Below, in pieces: positions 15,916 to 22,838 of a DNA stretch of 25,328 nucleotides. The notes beneath the pieces are model-generated. The model made no database searches, was not told the DNA's origin, and was given only the letters and a program-made list of their open reading frames with translations. Each line of letters opens with the position of its first letter. Position 1 is the first letter of the stretch. The translations under genes were made by a program, and so were the position numbers. The DNA is from a bacterium (GTDB taxonomy: Bacteria; Elusimicrobiota; Elusimicrobia; UBA1565; UBA9628): the NCBI GenBank assembly GCA_021796015.1, contig JAJYOT010000025.1, forward strand, positions 1 through 25,328, in the 5' to 3' direction.

Positions 15916-15926
15916 GCTCGTCCATG

Positions 15927-15961
15927 CTAGGTCTTTTGCCGGAGCTTGTCTAGGTCCTTTG
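15927..15961. repeat. Short imperfect tandem repeat, 23-base period
   Basis: CTAGGTCTTTTG (15927) recurs as CTAGGTCCTTTG (15950), followed by GGCCC-TT-GGGCC symmetry around 15968-15979. This directly precedes the promoter of the first secreted paralogue. Confidence 0.4.
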
Positions 15962-15979
15962 GCCCTGGCCCTTGGGCCA

Positions 15980-15994
15980 AAATCGTGGTTTAAT
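15980..15994 (+). promoter_or_regulatory. Shared extended -10 box, copy 2
   Basis: AAATCGTGGTTTAAT contains TG-n-TTTAAT. Transcription would start near 16001, giving a leader of about 30 bases with a GGAGGAAG ribosome site. Confidence 0.5.
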
Positions 15995-16031
15995 GGTGAG
16001 AAGTGAAGCTTATGATGATGGAGGAAGTGAA

Positions 16032-16709
16032 ATGAAAAAGATAAAGATGCTAAATCAGTTCGGCGTCGCGGCGCTGGCCCTGGGAATTGTTTTATGGGCG
16101 GGCGCTTTTTTAAATTCCGCGCGCGCGCAAAATGTTGAGGACGCGGTCGTGTCGGCGCAAAACTCTTTTGGCGGGATTGAATTGGCTTCGTTTCATCTTA
16201 AGCCCAAGGAAAAACCAAAACCGAAATTTGACCCTACCGTTCAAACACCGCAGCTTGATTCCGATGGCGCCCTAATCATTCCCCATACCTATACGGTCAT
16301 CCGCAATTTGACGCCGGAACAGATGCAAAAATTTAAGCAAATCGCGGGAGTTTTGGTCAATTCCAATATCCATTCCTTGGGTGAGCAAAGCTACGACATA
16401 TCCCTTGCCGGCGATGATGACTTTATTTATAGGGTCGTTATTATCGGCAGTCTCGATCCTGATGCGAATTTTCATGCCACAATGATTAGCTTTGGCAAAG
16501 GTCAAGGCAAGGTTGGAGAAAATTGCGATATGAATTTTTATACTAAGGATTTTCGAACGGGGCAAATCCTAAGCGACGGCAACAGCCCCTTGCATTGCGA
16601 CCAGAACTCTCTGCGCGATCCGGGAGTTCAAAAAACTCTCAAACAGGTTATCAATTTCTGGATGAATCAAGATTTAAATCATCTTAAGGACCGCGCCTTG
16701 CACAATTAA
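16032..16709 (+). CDS. Secreted protein of unknown function, paralogue 1
   Basis: This encodes 225 residues from ATG 16032 behind GGAGGAAGTGAA; an upstream in-frame ATG lacks such a site. A Sec signal peptide (MKKIK then LALGIVLWAGAFL) is likely cut after ARA at residue 32. A conserved mature start follows (QNVEDAVVSAQNSFGGIELASF), then a Lys/Pro linker (KPKEKPKPK). A C-terminal domain of about 140 residues has VIRNLTPEQMQKFKQIAG and ends with INFWMNQDLNHLK. Two or three Cys could form disulphides. I do not recognise the family. The next gene encodes a paralogue, and both sit between a protease remnant and a DUF4384 secreted protein, so a role at the cell envelope is likely. Substrate or partner is unknown. 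Confidence 0.8.
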   Translation: MKKIKMLNQFGVAALALGIVLWAGAFLNSARAQNVEDAVVSAQNSFGGIELASFHLKPKEKPKPKFDPTVQTPQLDSDGALIIPHTYTVIRNLTPEQMQKFKQIAGVLVNSNIHSLGEQSYDISLAGDDDFIYRVVIIGSLDPDANFHATMISFGKGQGKVGENCDMNFYTKDFRTGQILSDGNSPLHCDQNSLRDPGVQKTLKQVINFWMNQDLNHLKDRALHN

Positions 16710-16763
16710 TTATTGAGAAATACAGCTATGAAGAGCGGATTTAAAATTAAAGTCCTTGAGTTG

Positions 16764-16778
16764 AAACCGTGGCTTAAT
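16764..16778 (+). promoter_or_regulatory. Shared extended -10 box, copy 3
   Basis: AAACCGTGGCTTAAT contains TG-n-CTTAAT. Transcription would start near 16785, about 26 bases before the start codon of the second paralogue. Confidence 0.5.
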
Positions 16779-16810
16779 AGTAGAGGCGTCAAGATTATGG
16801 AGGAAGTGAA

Positions 16811-17455
16811 ATGAAAAAGATAAAGATGCTAAATCAGTTCGGCGCTGCGGCGCTGGCCCTGGGAATTGTTTTATGGGCGGGCGCTTCTTTGAATATCGTT
16901 CGAGCCCAAAATGTTGAGGACGCGGTCATGTCGGCGCAAAACTCTTTTGGCGGGATTGAATTGGCTTCGTTTCATCTCAAGCCCAAGGAAAAGCCCAAAC
17001 CGAAACTTGATCCCAACGCGCCGCCAGTCGCTTCCGATGGAACCATAACCATTCCGCCGGCTCATACCGTCATACGCCGTTTGACGCCCGATCAAATGCG
17101 GAAATTCGCCCAGATCGCGGTGATTGTTTCTCAAGCCAATAATCGCCATGTAATCGATCTGGGCGGTGATGACGCACATTTTATATTTTGGGCTAAAGGC
17201 TCTATCGATAAGAACGGAAGTTTTCATGTTTACAAATTAATTTTTGGGAAGTTTTCTAGCGGGCTAGATGAAGATTGTAGCGATCAGGACATGGGATTTG
17301 CTGTTTCCAATTTTAAAACGGGTGAAGTCCTTAAGGGGGGGTGTAATACCCCCGGATTGCGCTATCCAGACGCACAGGAAGTTCTGCGAGAAGTGATTCA
17401 TTTCTGGATGTCTCAAGATTTGACGCAGTTAAGAGCCAAATTTAATATTCAGTAA
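16811..17455 (+). CDS. Secreted protein of unknown function, paralogue 2
   Basis: This encodes 214 residues with the same GGAGGAAGTGAA ribosome site and almost the same signal peptide as its neighbour, cut after about residue 32 (VRA). The mature start QNVEDAVMSAQNSFGGIELASF and the KPKEKPKPK linker are shared. The C-terminal domain keeps the plan (HTVIRRLTPDQMRKFAQIAV, then a GxDDAHFIFW strand, and VIHFWMSQDLTQL at the end) but differs at most positions. It has its own promoter box in the 100-base gap, so the two genes can be expressed separately. No known domain is recognised. The equal architecture and divergent tail suggest tandem duplication with later change of ligand or target. Confidence 0.8.
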   Translation: MKKIKMLNQFGAAALALGIVLWAGASLNIVRAQNVEDAVMSAQNSFGGIELASFHLKPKEKPKPKLDPNAPPVASDGTITIPPAHTVIRRLTPDQMRKFAQIAVIVSQANNRHVIDLGGDDAHFIFWAKGSIDKNGSFHVYKLIFGKFSSGLDEDCSDQDMGFAVSNFKTGEVLKGGCNTPGLRYPDAQEVLREVIHFWMSQDLTQLRAKFNIQ

Positions 17456-17472
17456 TCAACGCGGGGAAACTC

Positions 17473-18480
17473 ATGACACACGAACGAGGAATAAGAATCA
17501 TCGGGACGGCGATTTTCTTGGCGGCGGCCTTGCCGGCGCTGGCTCTTGCCGACTCGGGGCTTGAAAATCTGTGGACGCATTCCGGCCATGGTTTGCGCGA
17601 ATTAGAGACGCGTTCTCGTCAAACGGTCAAAGCCGCTCGTTCAATTGGAAAAGAAAAACAGGCTTCCGGCGTTGAGACGGCGGCGGCCTCCGGCGTTGCG
17701 GTTCTTGGAGCGGATCCCAACCTCTCTTGTACCTGGGTGAGGAGCCGGGCTCAAATCCATCCCGGAGATTGGACTTCTCCGATGGAGGCGCGGGCCATCG
17801 CGATTCGTCAAGCGGAGGCGAAATCCGTCCGTTATTTCCTGGGCTCCGAGGTTCAGACCAGTTATCTGAAGATTCGCACGCAGTCTTCCGTCAAGGAGTT
17901 TTCTCGGAATATCCAAGATATGCTCCACGTCACGCAAAAAGGAAGAATTTTGGATGAAAGAGTTCTCAAAAGCGGGTATCTGCCGATGCCTGATTGTCCT
18001 CAGTGCGTCTACGCGGTCGTTATCAAGGATTGCCTGAAATCCGCGCCGTCCAAAGACGACCTTTCGGTCCATCTTCATCTGTCGCGCAATACCTGCCGTC
18101 AGGGAGACGACATCACGATGACGGTGACGGCAAATCAAAATTCTTATCTTTATCTTTTCGATATCAGCGCGGGAGACAATAAAGCCGAACTCTTGGCGCC
18201 TAATAATATCACGCCGCAAGTTTTCATTAATGCCGGAGAAGCTTGGGCGTTTCCCGACGCCGCCGCGCGCGCGCAAGGCCTTGTCTTGAGAGCGGATTTG
18301 CCCGAAGGACAAAGCCGCTCGGTCGAGGTCCTCAAGGTTTTAGCCGTTTCCCAGCCTTTAACCTCGCTTGACTCGGCGAATTACTGGAGTATTATCCGCG
18401 GGCTCAACAAAACGGGAGTCGCTTGGAGCGATGACACCCAAATTGCCGTCATTTCAAAAGGTTCCGCTCTGGATCAGTGA
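17473..18480 (+). CDS. Secreted DUF4384 domain protein
   Basis: This encodes 335 residues, with ribosome site GGGGAAA 4 bases before ATG. A signal peptide ([13 protein letters not shown], cut near residue 26) is followed by a helical charged region. A middle domain (about 85-190) has [25 protein letters not shown] and a CPQC pair. The C-terminal DUF4384 domain lies at about 197-295: the pattern [21 protein letters not shown], then [35 protein letters not shown]4384 is a beta-sandwich often found beside proteases or surface systems; its function is unsettled. The gene follows the secreted paralogues by 17 bases, so read-through is likely. Its stop overlaps the convergent acr3 stop by 7 bases. 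Confidence 0.8.
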   Translation: MTHERGIRIIGTAIFLAAALPALALADSGLENLWTHSGHGLRELETRSRQTVKAARSIGKEKQASGVETAAASGVAVLGADPNLSCTWVRSRAQIHPGDWTSPMEARAIAIRQAEAKSVRYFLGSEVQTSYLKIRTQSSVKEFSRNIQDMLHVTQKGRILDERVLKSGYLPMPDCPQCVYAVVIKDCLKSAPSKDDLSVHLHLSRNTCRQGDDITMTVTANQNSYLYLFDISAGDNKAELLAPNNITPQVFINAGEAWAFPDAAARAQGLVLRADLPEGQSRSVEVLKVLAVSQPLTSLDSANYWSIIRGLNKTGVAWSDDTQIAVISKGSALDQ

Positions 18481-19559
18481 GAAATGGCCTTTTCACCGGA
18501 CGGCCAGCCGGTCTGGAATTTATCTTTAAACCACAACGACAGGTCAACCAGCGCGATCATGACGGGAACCTCGATCAAGGGACCGATGACGGCCGCGAAG
18601 GCCTGATTGGAACCTACGCCGAAAACGGCGACGGCGACCGCGATGGTGAGTTCAAAATTATTGCTAGCCGAGGTAAAAGACAAAGTGGCCGTCTTTGGGT
18701 AATCCGCGCCCATGCGGCGGCTAAGCCAAAAACTCGCGAGAAACATGAGCACGAAATAGAGGAGAAGCGGAACGGCGATGCGGACAACATCGAGCGGAAT
18801 CGTGACGATCGTTTGGCCCTTGAGGCTAAACATAATGACAATGGTTAGTAAAAGAAAAATCAAGGTCAAAGGGCTGATGCGCGCAATGAAGCGCGAGTGA
18901 TACCATTCCTTTCCCTTCGCCTTGACTAAAAACAATCGCGTGAGTATCCCCGCGATAAAAGGAATCCCCAGATAGAAAAAAACTGTTTTCGCGATTTCTC
19001 CCATTCCGATTTGGACGCTTGTTTTCGGCAGTCCAAAAAGCGGGGGGAAAATGGACAGAAAAATATAGGCATAGACGCTGAAAAAGAGAACCTGAAAAAT
19101 GCTGTTAAAGGCCACAAGCCCCGCGGCGTATTCGGCGTCGCCCTCAGCCAAATCATTCCAGACGATCACCATTGCGATGCAGCGAGCCAGGCCGATAAGA
19201 ATAAGTCCGGTCATATAAGCGGGATTATGTCGCAGAAACAAAACGGCGAGCGCGAACATCAAAAACGGCCCGACGATCCAATTAAGAAGAAGCGAAAGCC
19301 CGAGAATCTTTTTGTCTTGGAATACGTCTTTAAGTTCTTCGTATCTGACCTTGGCCAATGGCGGATACATCATGAGAATGAGGCCGATGGCGAGGGGGAT
19401 ATTGGTCGTTCCTCTTTGAAAATGTCCGATTAAAATGGACGTTTGAGGGAAAAAATATCCGAGCCCCACTCCCAAGGCCATGGCGGCAAAAATCCACGCA
19501 GTCAGATAACGATCGAGAAAGGAAAGATGTTTTCCGTGCTTTTCGTTTGGTTCATTCAT
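18474..19559 (-). CDS. acr3: ACR3-family arsenite efflux permease
   Basis: This is a 361-residue inner-membrane protein with about ten hydrophobic helices. ACR3 hallmarks are present: [17 protein letters not shown] near 58-74, [19 protein letters not shown] with Cys127 (the conserved arsenite-site Cys of the family), and [18 protein letters not shown] with Glu303. It would expel As(III) using the proton gradient. The start overlaps arsC by 8 bases and it is the last gene of the arsR-arsC-acr3 operon. This is ACR3, not ArsB, judged by length and by the LARCIAMV motif. Confidence 0.93.
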   Translation of the reverse strand: MNEPNEKHGKHLSFLDRYLTAWIFAAMALGVGLGYFFPQTSILIGHFQRGTTNIPLAIGLILMMYPPLAKVRYEELKDVFQDKKILGLSLLLNWIVGPFLMFALAVLFLRHNPAYMTGLILIGLARCIAMVIVWNDLAEGDAEYAAGLVAFNSIFQVLFFSVYAYIFLSIFPPLFGLPKTSVQIGMGEIAKTVFFYLGIPFIAGILTRLFLVKAKGKEWYHSRFIARISPLTLIFLLLTIVIMFSLKGQTIVTIPLDVVRIAVPLLLYFVLMFLASFWLSRRMGADYPKTATLSFTSASNNFELTIAVAVAVFGVGSNQAFAAVIGPLIEVPVMIALVDLSLWFKDKFQTGWPSGEKAISH

Positions 19560-19950
19560 GGGAAGATTCCTTTATCAGATTTTCAACGCGAAACTTTATT
19601 TCATCGCGGATTTTGCGAAACTGATCTAGCGGTAAATTTTTGGGGTCGGGGAGATTCCAGTCCAGGCGTTTTTTTGCCGGAAGGGTCGGGCAGGCGTCGC
19701 CGCAGCCCATGGTGATGAGATAATCCCAGGAAACGTTCGGTAGTTCCGACAGGCTTTTTGAGGCTTGAGAGGAAATGTCGATTCCCATTTCCTTCATCAT
19801 TTCTATCGCCGTCGCGTTGATTTTTCCGGATGCCTTAGATCCGGCGCTTGAGGCGTCAAGGACGCCTTTTCCCAAGGCGCGCGCGAAACCCTCCGCCATC
19901 TGGCTTCGGCAGGAATTTTCCACGCAGACAAATAAGACTTTCTTGGTCAT
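19552..19950 (-). CDS. arsC: Arsenate reductase, thioredoxin-coupled LMW-phosphatase type
   Basis: The 132-residue protein reduces As(V) to As(III). The P loop CVENSCRS carries nucleophile Cys9 and Arg15. The redox pair Cys83 and Cys87 lies in MGCGDACP, and the acidic DPKN loop (about 102-105) corresponds to the general-acid loop. The triple-Cys mechanism places it in the thioredoxin-linked Bacillus/S. aureus ArsC family, not the glutaredoxin type. It overlaps arsR by 4 bases and acr3 by 8 bases, so the three genes are translationally coupled. No thioredoxin gene is present in the operon; general cell thioredoxin would serve. Confidence 0.93.
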   Translation of the reverse strand: MTKKVLFVCVENSCRSQMAEGFARALGKGVLDASSAGSKASGKINATAIEMMKEMGIDISSQASKSLSELPNVSWDYLITMGCGDACPTLPAKKRLDWNLPDPKNLPLDQFRKIRDEIKFRVENLIKESSHE

Positions 19951-20297
19951 CGGCAGGCTTCTCCGCGCTTTTTGAGTTTTGATAGCCGTGCACGGTCTTT
20001 CTTTAAAATTTGAACTTCAGAAAAACAGCTTTTGAGGCAAGTAATCAGACTTTTGTGAAAACCTCCCTGGGGCGACCTCAACCGGTAATGCCGCCAGAGG
20101 CCGTCTTTGCGGACGTCAATAAGTTTGGCGTTGCGTAAATAGGCCAAGTGCCTGGAGATTTTAGATTGAGGAAGCGTGAGGGATTTTGTGATATCGCAGA
20201 CGCAAAGTTCTTTTTGTTGAGACAAGAGATGTAGAATTCGAAGCCGTGTTTGGTCTGCAAAGGATTGAAAAAGGCGGTCGATATTTATGTCGGACAT
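19947..20297 (-). CDS. arsR: ArsR-family arsenic-responsive repressor
   Basis: This is a 116-residue winged-helix repressor of the ArsR/SmtB family. The metal site ELCVCDIT (Cys32 and Cys34) in the third helix is the classic arsenite-binding motif. It is followed by the recognition region LPQSKISRHLAYLRNAKLIDVRKDG and the wing LWRHYRL. It should repress its own operon and be released by As(III) or Sb(III). Extra Cys residues near 87-91 (LITCLKSCF) and at the C-terminus could add a third ligand. A perfect 9-bp inverted repeat covers the start codon and lies at the -10 region. First gene of the operon. Confidence 0.93.
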   Translation of the reverse strand: MSDINIDRLFQSFADQTRLRILHLLSQQKELCVCDITKSLTLPQSKISRHLAYLRNAKLIDVRKDGLWRHYRLRSPQGGFHKSLITCLKSCFSEVQILKKDRARLSKLKKRGEACR

Positions 20298-20319
20298 ATA
20301 TCTGGATATGCAGATATAT
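20296..20319. promoter_or_regulatory. ArsR operator dyad
   Basis: ATATATCTG (20296-20304) and CAGATATAT (20311-20319) form a perfect 9-bp inverted repeat around GATATG. It overlaps the arsR start codon and part of the -10, ideal for autorepression. Confidence 0.8.
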
Positions 20320-20345
20320 TAGCATATCGCTTGAGTGGGGTTTAA
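20316..20345 (-). promoter_or_regulatory. Promoter of the arsenic operon
   Basis: Reading the minus strand: TTAAAC (20345-20340), 18-base spacer, TAATAT (20321-20316). Transcription would start within the operator, about 12 bases before arsR. Confidence 0.5.
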
Positions 20346-20352
20346 GCGCCTC

Positions 20353-20381
20353 TTGCGCAAACTTTAACGGGCTGTTAAACT
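20353..20381 (+). promoter_or_regulatory. Promoter of the lipoprotein gene
   Basis: TTGCGC (20353-20358), 17-base spacer, TAAACT (20376-20381). The -10 ends 7 bases before ATG 20389, predicting a leaderless mRNA. It lies back to back with the arsenic promoter. Confidence 0.55.
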
Positions 20382-20388
20382 AATTCTG

Positions 20389-21015
20389 ATGAGAAAAAAG
20401 GCTATCGGCCTTGCGTGCCTAGGGCTTGTCCTTTGGTTTTCCGCATGCCATAAAAGCTCATCTTCTTCCGCCAGCGGTTCTTTAGCCGGAGCGTTAAATG
20501 ATTTGGCGCTTTTGGCTCTCAATGGAGTGCAGGGAAATAGTTTTCCGACCATTGGGCCTGGGTGTTCTCCGCTTCCTACTCCAACGGGTAATTTTGTTAC
20601 AGGAAATCCACCGCCTCAATCGGTTTGTCCTTCTTCTTCTTATACTCCCACTCAGACCTATACTTCGAGCACGATTAGTTTGAATTTTCAAAATTGTAGT
20701 TATGGGGGATATTTTTTCAGCGGAAAATTGGCTTTTGCGGTGGGCTCCCCTGTGCTTTCGGAATGTACGCTTCAGGCTAATTCTGCGGATGTTTATTTAA
20801 CTGGTTCCTACACGCTGACCAGTTCTAGTTTTACTATCTCAGGGAACGGTCTTAACGCCTCTTGTAATTCCAACGGCGGTTCTGAGGGGCCCATTAGCCT
20901 GACCGCGAGTGGTGTCTCCTATGAAACCGTTCCTTCGCCGAGTACTTTAGTGGGAACTTTAAATGGCCAAGGTTGCCAAACCAAGATTTCTAATTTAAAA
21001 TTTTTTTGGCAATAG
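20389..21015 (+). CDS. Putative lipoprotein of unknown function
   Basis: This encodes 208 residues. The N-terminus MRKKAIGLACLGLVLWFSAC ends in a lipobox-like FSAC, so Cys20 should be lipidated. A Ser-rich tether (HKSSSSSASGS) follows. The rest is rich in Ser, Thr, Gly and Asn with six or more Cys. The regular strand pattern (TISLNFQNCSYGGYFFSGKL, YLTGSYTLTSSSFTISGNGL, LVGTLNGQGCQTKISNLKF) suggests a secreted beta-sheet domain. I do not recognise the family. There is no ribosome site before ATG. It stands between the arsenic operon and the porin, with no evidence that it works with either. Confidence 0.8.
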   Translation: MRKKAIGLACLGLVLWFSACHKSSSSSASGSLAGALNDLALLALNGVQGNSFPTIGPGCSPLPTPTGNFVTGNPPPQSVCPSSSYTPTQTYTSSTISLNFQNCSYGGYFFSGKLAFAVGSPVLSECTLQANSADVYLTGSYTLTSSSFTISGNGLNASCNSNGGSEGPISLTASGVSYETVPSPSTLVGTLNGQGCQTKISNLKFFWQ

Positions 21016-21051
21016 CAACTAAGAAATTAATGGAATTTTAACGGCGGGGCA

Positions 21052-21060
21052 TGATAGAGT
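21052..21060 (+). promoter_or_regulatory. Candidate extended -10 of the porin gene
   Basis: TGATAGAGT (TG-n-TAGAGT) ends 6 bases before ATG 21067. No clear -35 is seen. The geometry repeats that of the lipoprotein and SseB-like genes. Confidence 0.35.
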
Positions 21061-21066
21061 TTATTC

Positions 21067-22443
21067 ATGCCGTCTCGAAAGCGTCTGAAATTTTTTCGCG
21101 GGATCGTCTTGTCTATCCTGGGGCTTGTCTTAGCCCGGCTTTCTTGGGCCGACGGCGGCTCAAACGCCCTCGCGGTTTCCTCCTCAACGGCGCTTGGGGA
21201 AGCCTTGGCTCGGCGGGCCAAGCCCACGCCGTATGATTCGATTTTTCCGCAGACCGAATACCTGGGGCCGACGATCGGCGTGTCCAGTTCCGCGCCGGTT
21301 TCCCCGCTCAATGATTTTTTGTGGAGAAATTCCTCCTGGCTTAAGAAAAACCGGATCGCGATTTCCGGCTGGGCGGATGTGGGGGGAAATCTCAGCAGTT
21401 CCAACCGTTCCAATGAGCCGATGACCTATGATATCGCGCCGAACTCCGTGCAGTTGGATCAGGCGGTTCTTCAAGCTCAAAGGCTCCCTGACACGGTTCA
21501 AACCGATCATATGGATTGGGGGTTCCAGTTCGATGGGCTCTACGGGATGGACTATCGCTATACGACCGCCCAGGGGTATTTCAGCCAGCAATTGCTTCAG
21601 CAAAACAAACTTTATGGTTTTGACCCGGTGGTGGCCAACGCTCAGGTCTATGTCCCGCAAATCGCCCAAGGAACTTTATTTACTATTGGGCGCTATATTT
21701 CGCCGGCCGACATCGAGGCGCAGTTCGCCCCTCAGAATTTTCTTTACACCCATTCCTTGATGTTCAGCTACGACGCCTACACCCAGACCGGGGTCAATGC
21801 CGCGATTAAATTGAACGATACCTGGACGCTTCTTTTGGGAGTGGACGCCGGAAACGACATCGCGCCCTGGGCGCCGGCGGCCCAACCGACGGGTCTGGCG
21901 ATGCTCAGATGGGTGTCGGAGGATAACAACGATTCTCTTTGGGGCGGCGCGGACGCGTTCAACAACGGTCAATTTACCGCCAATCACGATAATCTTCAGG
22001 AATTCAACATGACTTGGAGCCATCGCTTTAACCCCGGCTTTTTCACCGAGACCGAAATGTATTACATGGATCAGTGGAACGCGGTTCTAGGCGGGACATG
22101 TAATTTCGGTCCCTTGACGGCCTTTGGGGGCGGCGGCTGCGGCGCGCCGCTTCCAGGCATGTCTAGGGAATTGGGCGCGGTCAATTACACCGAGTATAAG
22201 CTCAGCGATAAGGACTTTTTGTCCCTCCGCAACGACTGGTTAGACGACGCCGACGGGGAGAGAACCGGTTTTGCCGCCCAGTATGAAAGTTGGACGGTGG
22301 GCGTCACTCATGAGTTCACCGCCTTGACCGAAATCCGCCCCGAAATCCGCTATGACCGCGCCTGGTCCGGGGGGCTTCCCTACAACGACGGAACCAAAAA
22401 AGACCAGGTGACCTTCAACATGGATATCATCCAGTCGTTTTAG
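21067..22443 (+). CDS. Outer-membrane beta-barrel porin, BBP2/OmpL-like
   Basis: This is a 458-residue outer-membrane protein. A signal peptide (FFRGIVLSILGLVLARLSWA) is cut near residue 28. After a short linker comes ISGWADVGGNLSSSNRSNEP and then repeated amphipathic strands with aromatic girdles, such as WGFQFDGLYGMDYRYTT, TLFTIGRYISPADIEAQFAPQN, NDTWTLLLGVDAGND, EFNMTWSHRFNPGFFTETEMYYMDQ and RPEIRYDRAWSGG. It ends in SF, the C-terminal Phe recognised by the Bam complex. The GRYISPADIEAQ and C-terminal EIRPEIRYD patterns fit the beta-barrel porin-2 family. It would pass small solutes; specificity is unknown. A GGTCNFGP/GGGGCGAP Cys pair may lie in an external loop. It is a single gene, with no ribosome site before ATG. 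Confidence 0.85.
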   Translation: MPSRKRLKFFRGIVLSILGLVLARLSWADGGSNALAVSSSTALGEALARRAKPTPYDSIFPQTEYLGPTIGVSSSAPVSPLNDFLWRNSSWLKKNRIAISGWADVGGNLSSSNRSNEPMTYDIAPNSVQLDQAVLQAQRLPDTVQTDHMDWGFQFDGLYGMDYRYTTAQGYFSQQLLQQNKLYGFDPVVANAQVYVPQIAQGTLFTIGRYISPADIEAQFAPQNFLYTHSLMFSYDAYTQTGVNAAIKLNDTWTLLLGVDAGNDIAPWAPAAQPTGLAMLRWVSEDNNDSLWGGADAFNNGQFTANHDNLQEFNMTWSHRFNPGFFTETEMYYMDQWNAVLGGTCNFGPLTAFGGGGCGAPLPGMSRELGAVNYTEYKLSDKDFLSLRNDWLDDADGERTGFAAQYESWTVGVTHEFTALTEIRPEIRYDRAWSGGLPYNDGTKKDQVTFNMDIIQSF

Positions 22444-22463
22444 TCGCAATGGAATAAAACCGC

Positions 22464-22693
22464 GTTTCGAAAAGCGTCCAATTCTGCGGAGAGGGTGGGC
22501 CGCTTCCCTTACAAAATCTGGAAGCGGCACTTCCTCGCTTAAGCTCGGTTGGATTTCTCCTCATCCGGTCTTCGGACTCCCTCGGAGCCCGCTACATTCC
22601 CAAGCCAAATCGTTGGCTTGCGAATGTCAGCTTCGAATCCTTTTTTAATAATTCCGCCAAAAGCGGCGGAGAGGGAGGGACGCTTTTCGAAAC
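22464..22693. mobile_element. MITE-like element with 16-bp terminal inverted repeats and internal hairpins
   Basis: GTTTCGAAAAGCGTCC (22464-22479) and its perfect complement (22678-22693) bound 230 bases. Inside are a 9-bp hairpin GCCGCTTCC/GGAAGCGGC (22499-22507/22520-22528), a long hairpin at 22591-22631 with 17 paired bases, and a 14-base direct repeat GCGGAGAGGGNGGG near both ends. No target-site duplication is obvious, so a non-autonomous element is one reading and a recombinase attachment or regulatory region is another. Confidence 0.45.
22591..22631. repeat. Long hairpin inside the 230-bp element
   Basis: GCT-ACATTC-C-CAAGCCAA pairs with TTGGCTTG-C-GAATGT-C-AGC around the loop ATCG. 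There are 17 paired bases with one mismatch and one bulged C. A T6 run follows about 10 bases later, too far for a standard terminator. Confidence 0.65.
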
Positions 22694-22838
22694 CATCCGT
22701 TTACTTCGTTGACCAATTTAGAATCAAGGTTTCCCGAAATATCTACGGCAAGAAGCTAATAACCCCCATCCTATCCGCCAAGAAGTATCCTACTAAAAAA
22801 CCAGAAACTGTCGAAATAGCCCGTAAAGGAGGCGTGGT

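Larger units (their letters stand above)
16018..17013 (+). repeat. Pair of near-identical 217-bp direct repeats (16018-16234 and 16797-17013)
   Basis: The ribosome site, signal peptide and first 65 or so codons of two tandem genes are nearly identical in DNA, at an offset of 779 bases with no gaps and scattered substitutions. Beyond about codon 67 the two genes diverge sharply. The entry spans both copies; only the quoted sub-ranges are repeated. Confidence 0.85.
22444..22838. other. 395-base non-coding region rich in inverted repeats
   Basis: No convincing gene is present. It contains the 230-bp repeat-bounded element (22464-22693), followed by about 145 bases leading to the recombinase ribosome site (AAAGGAGG). 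One open frame ends on the recombinase start as ATGA, but its content is dominated by the hairpins. Confidence 0.6.

Noticed and set aside
22591..22631. Integron attC-like site
   Set aside because: The hairpin has a bulged base, but the consensus GTTRRRY and RYYYAAC core sites are absent and no IntI or cassette array is present.
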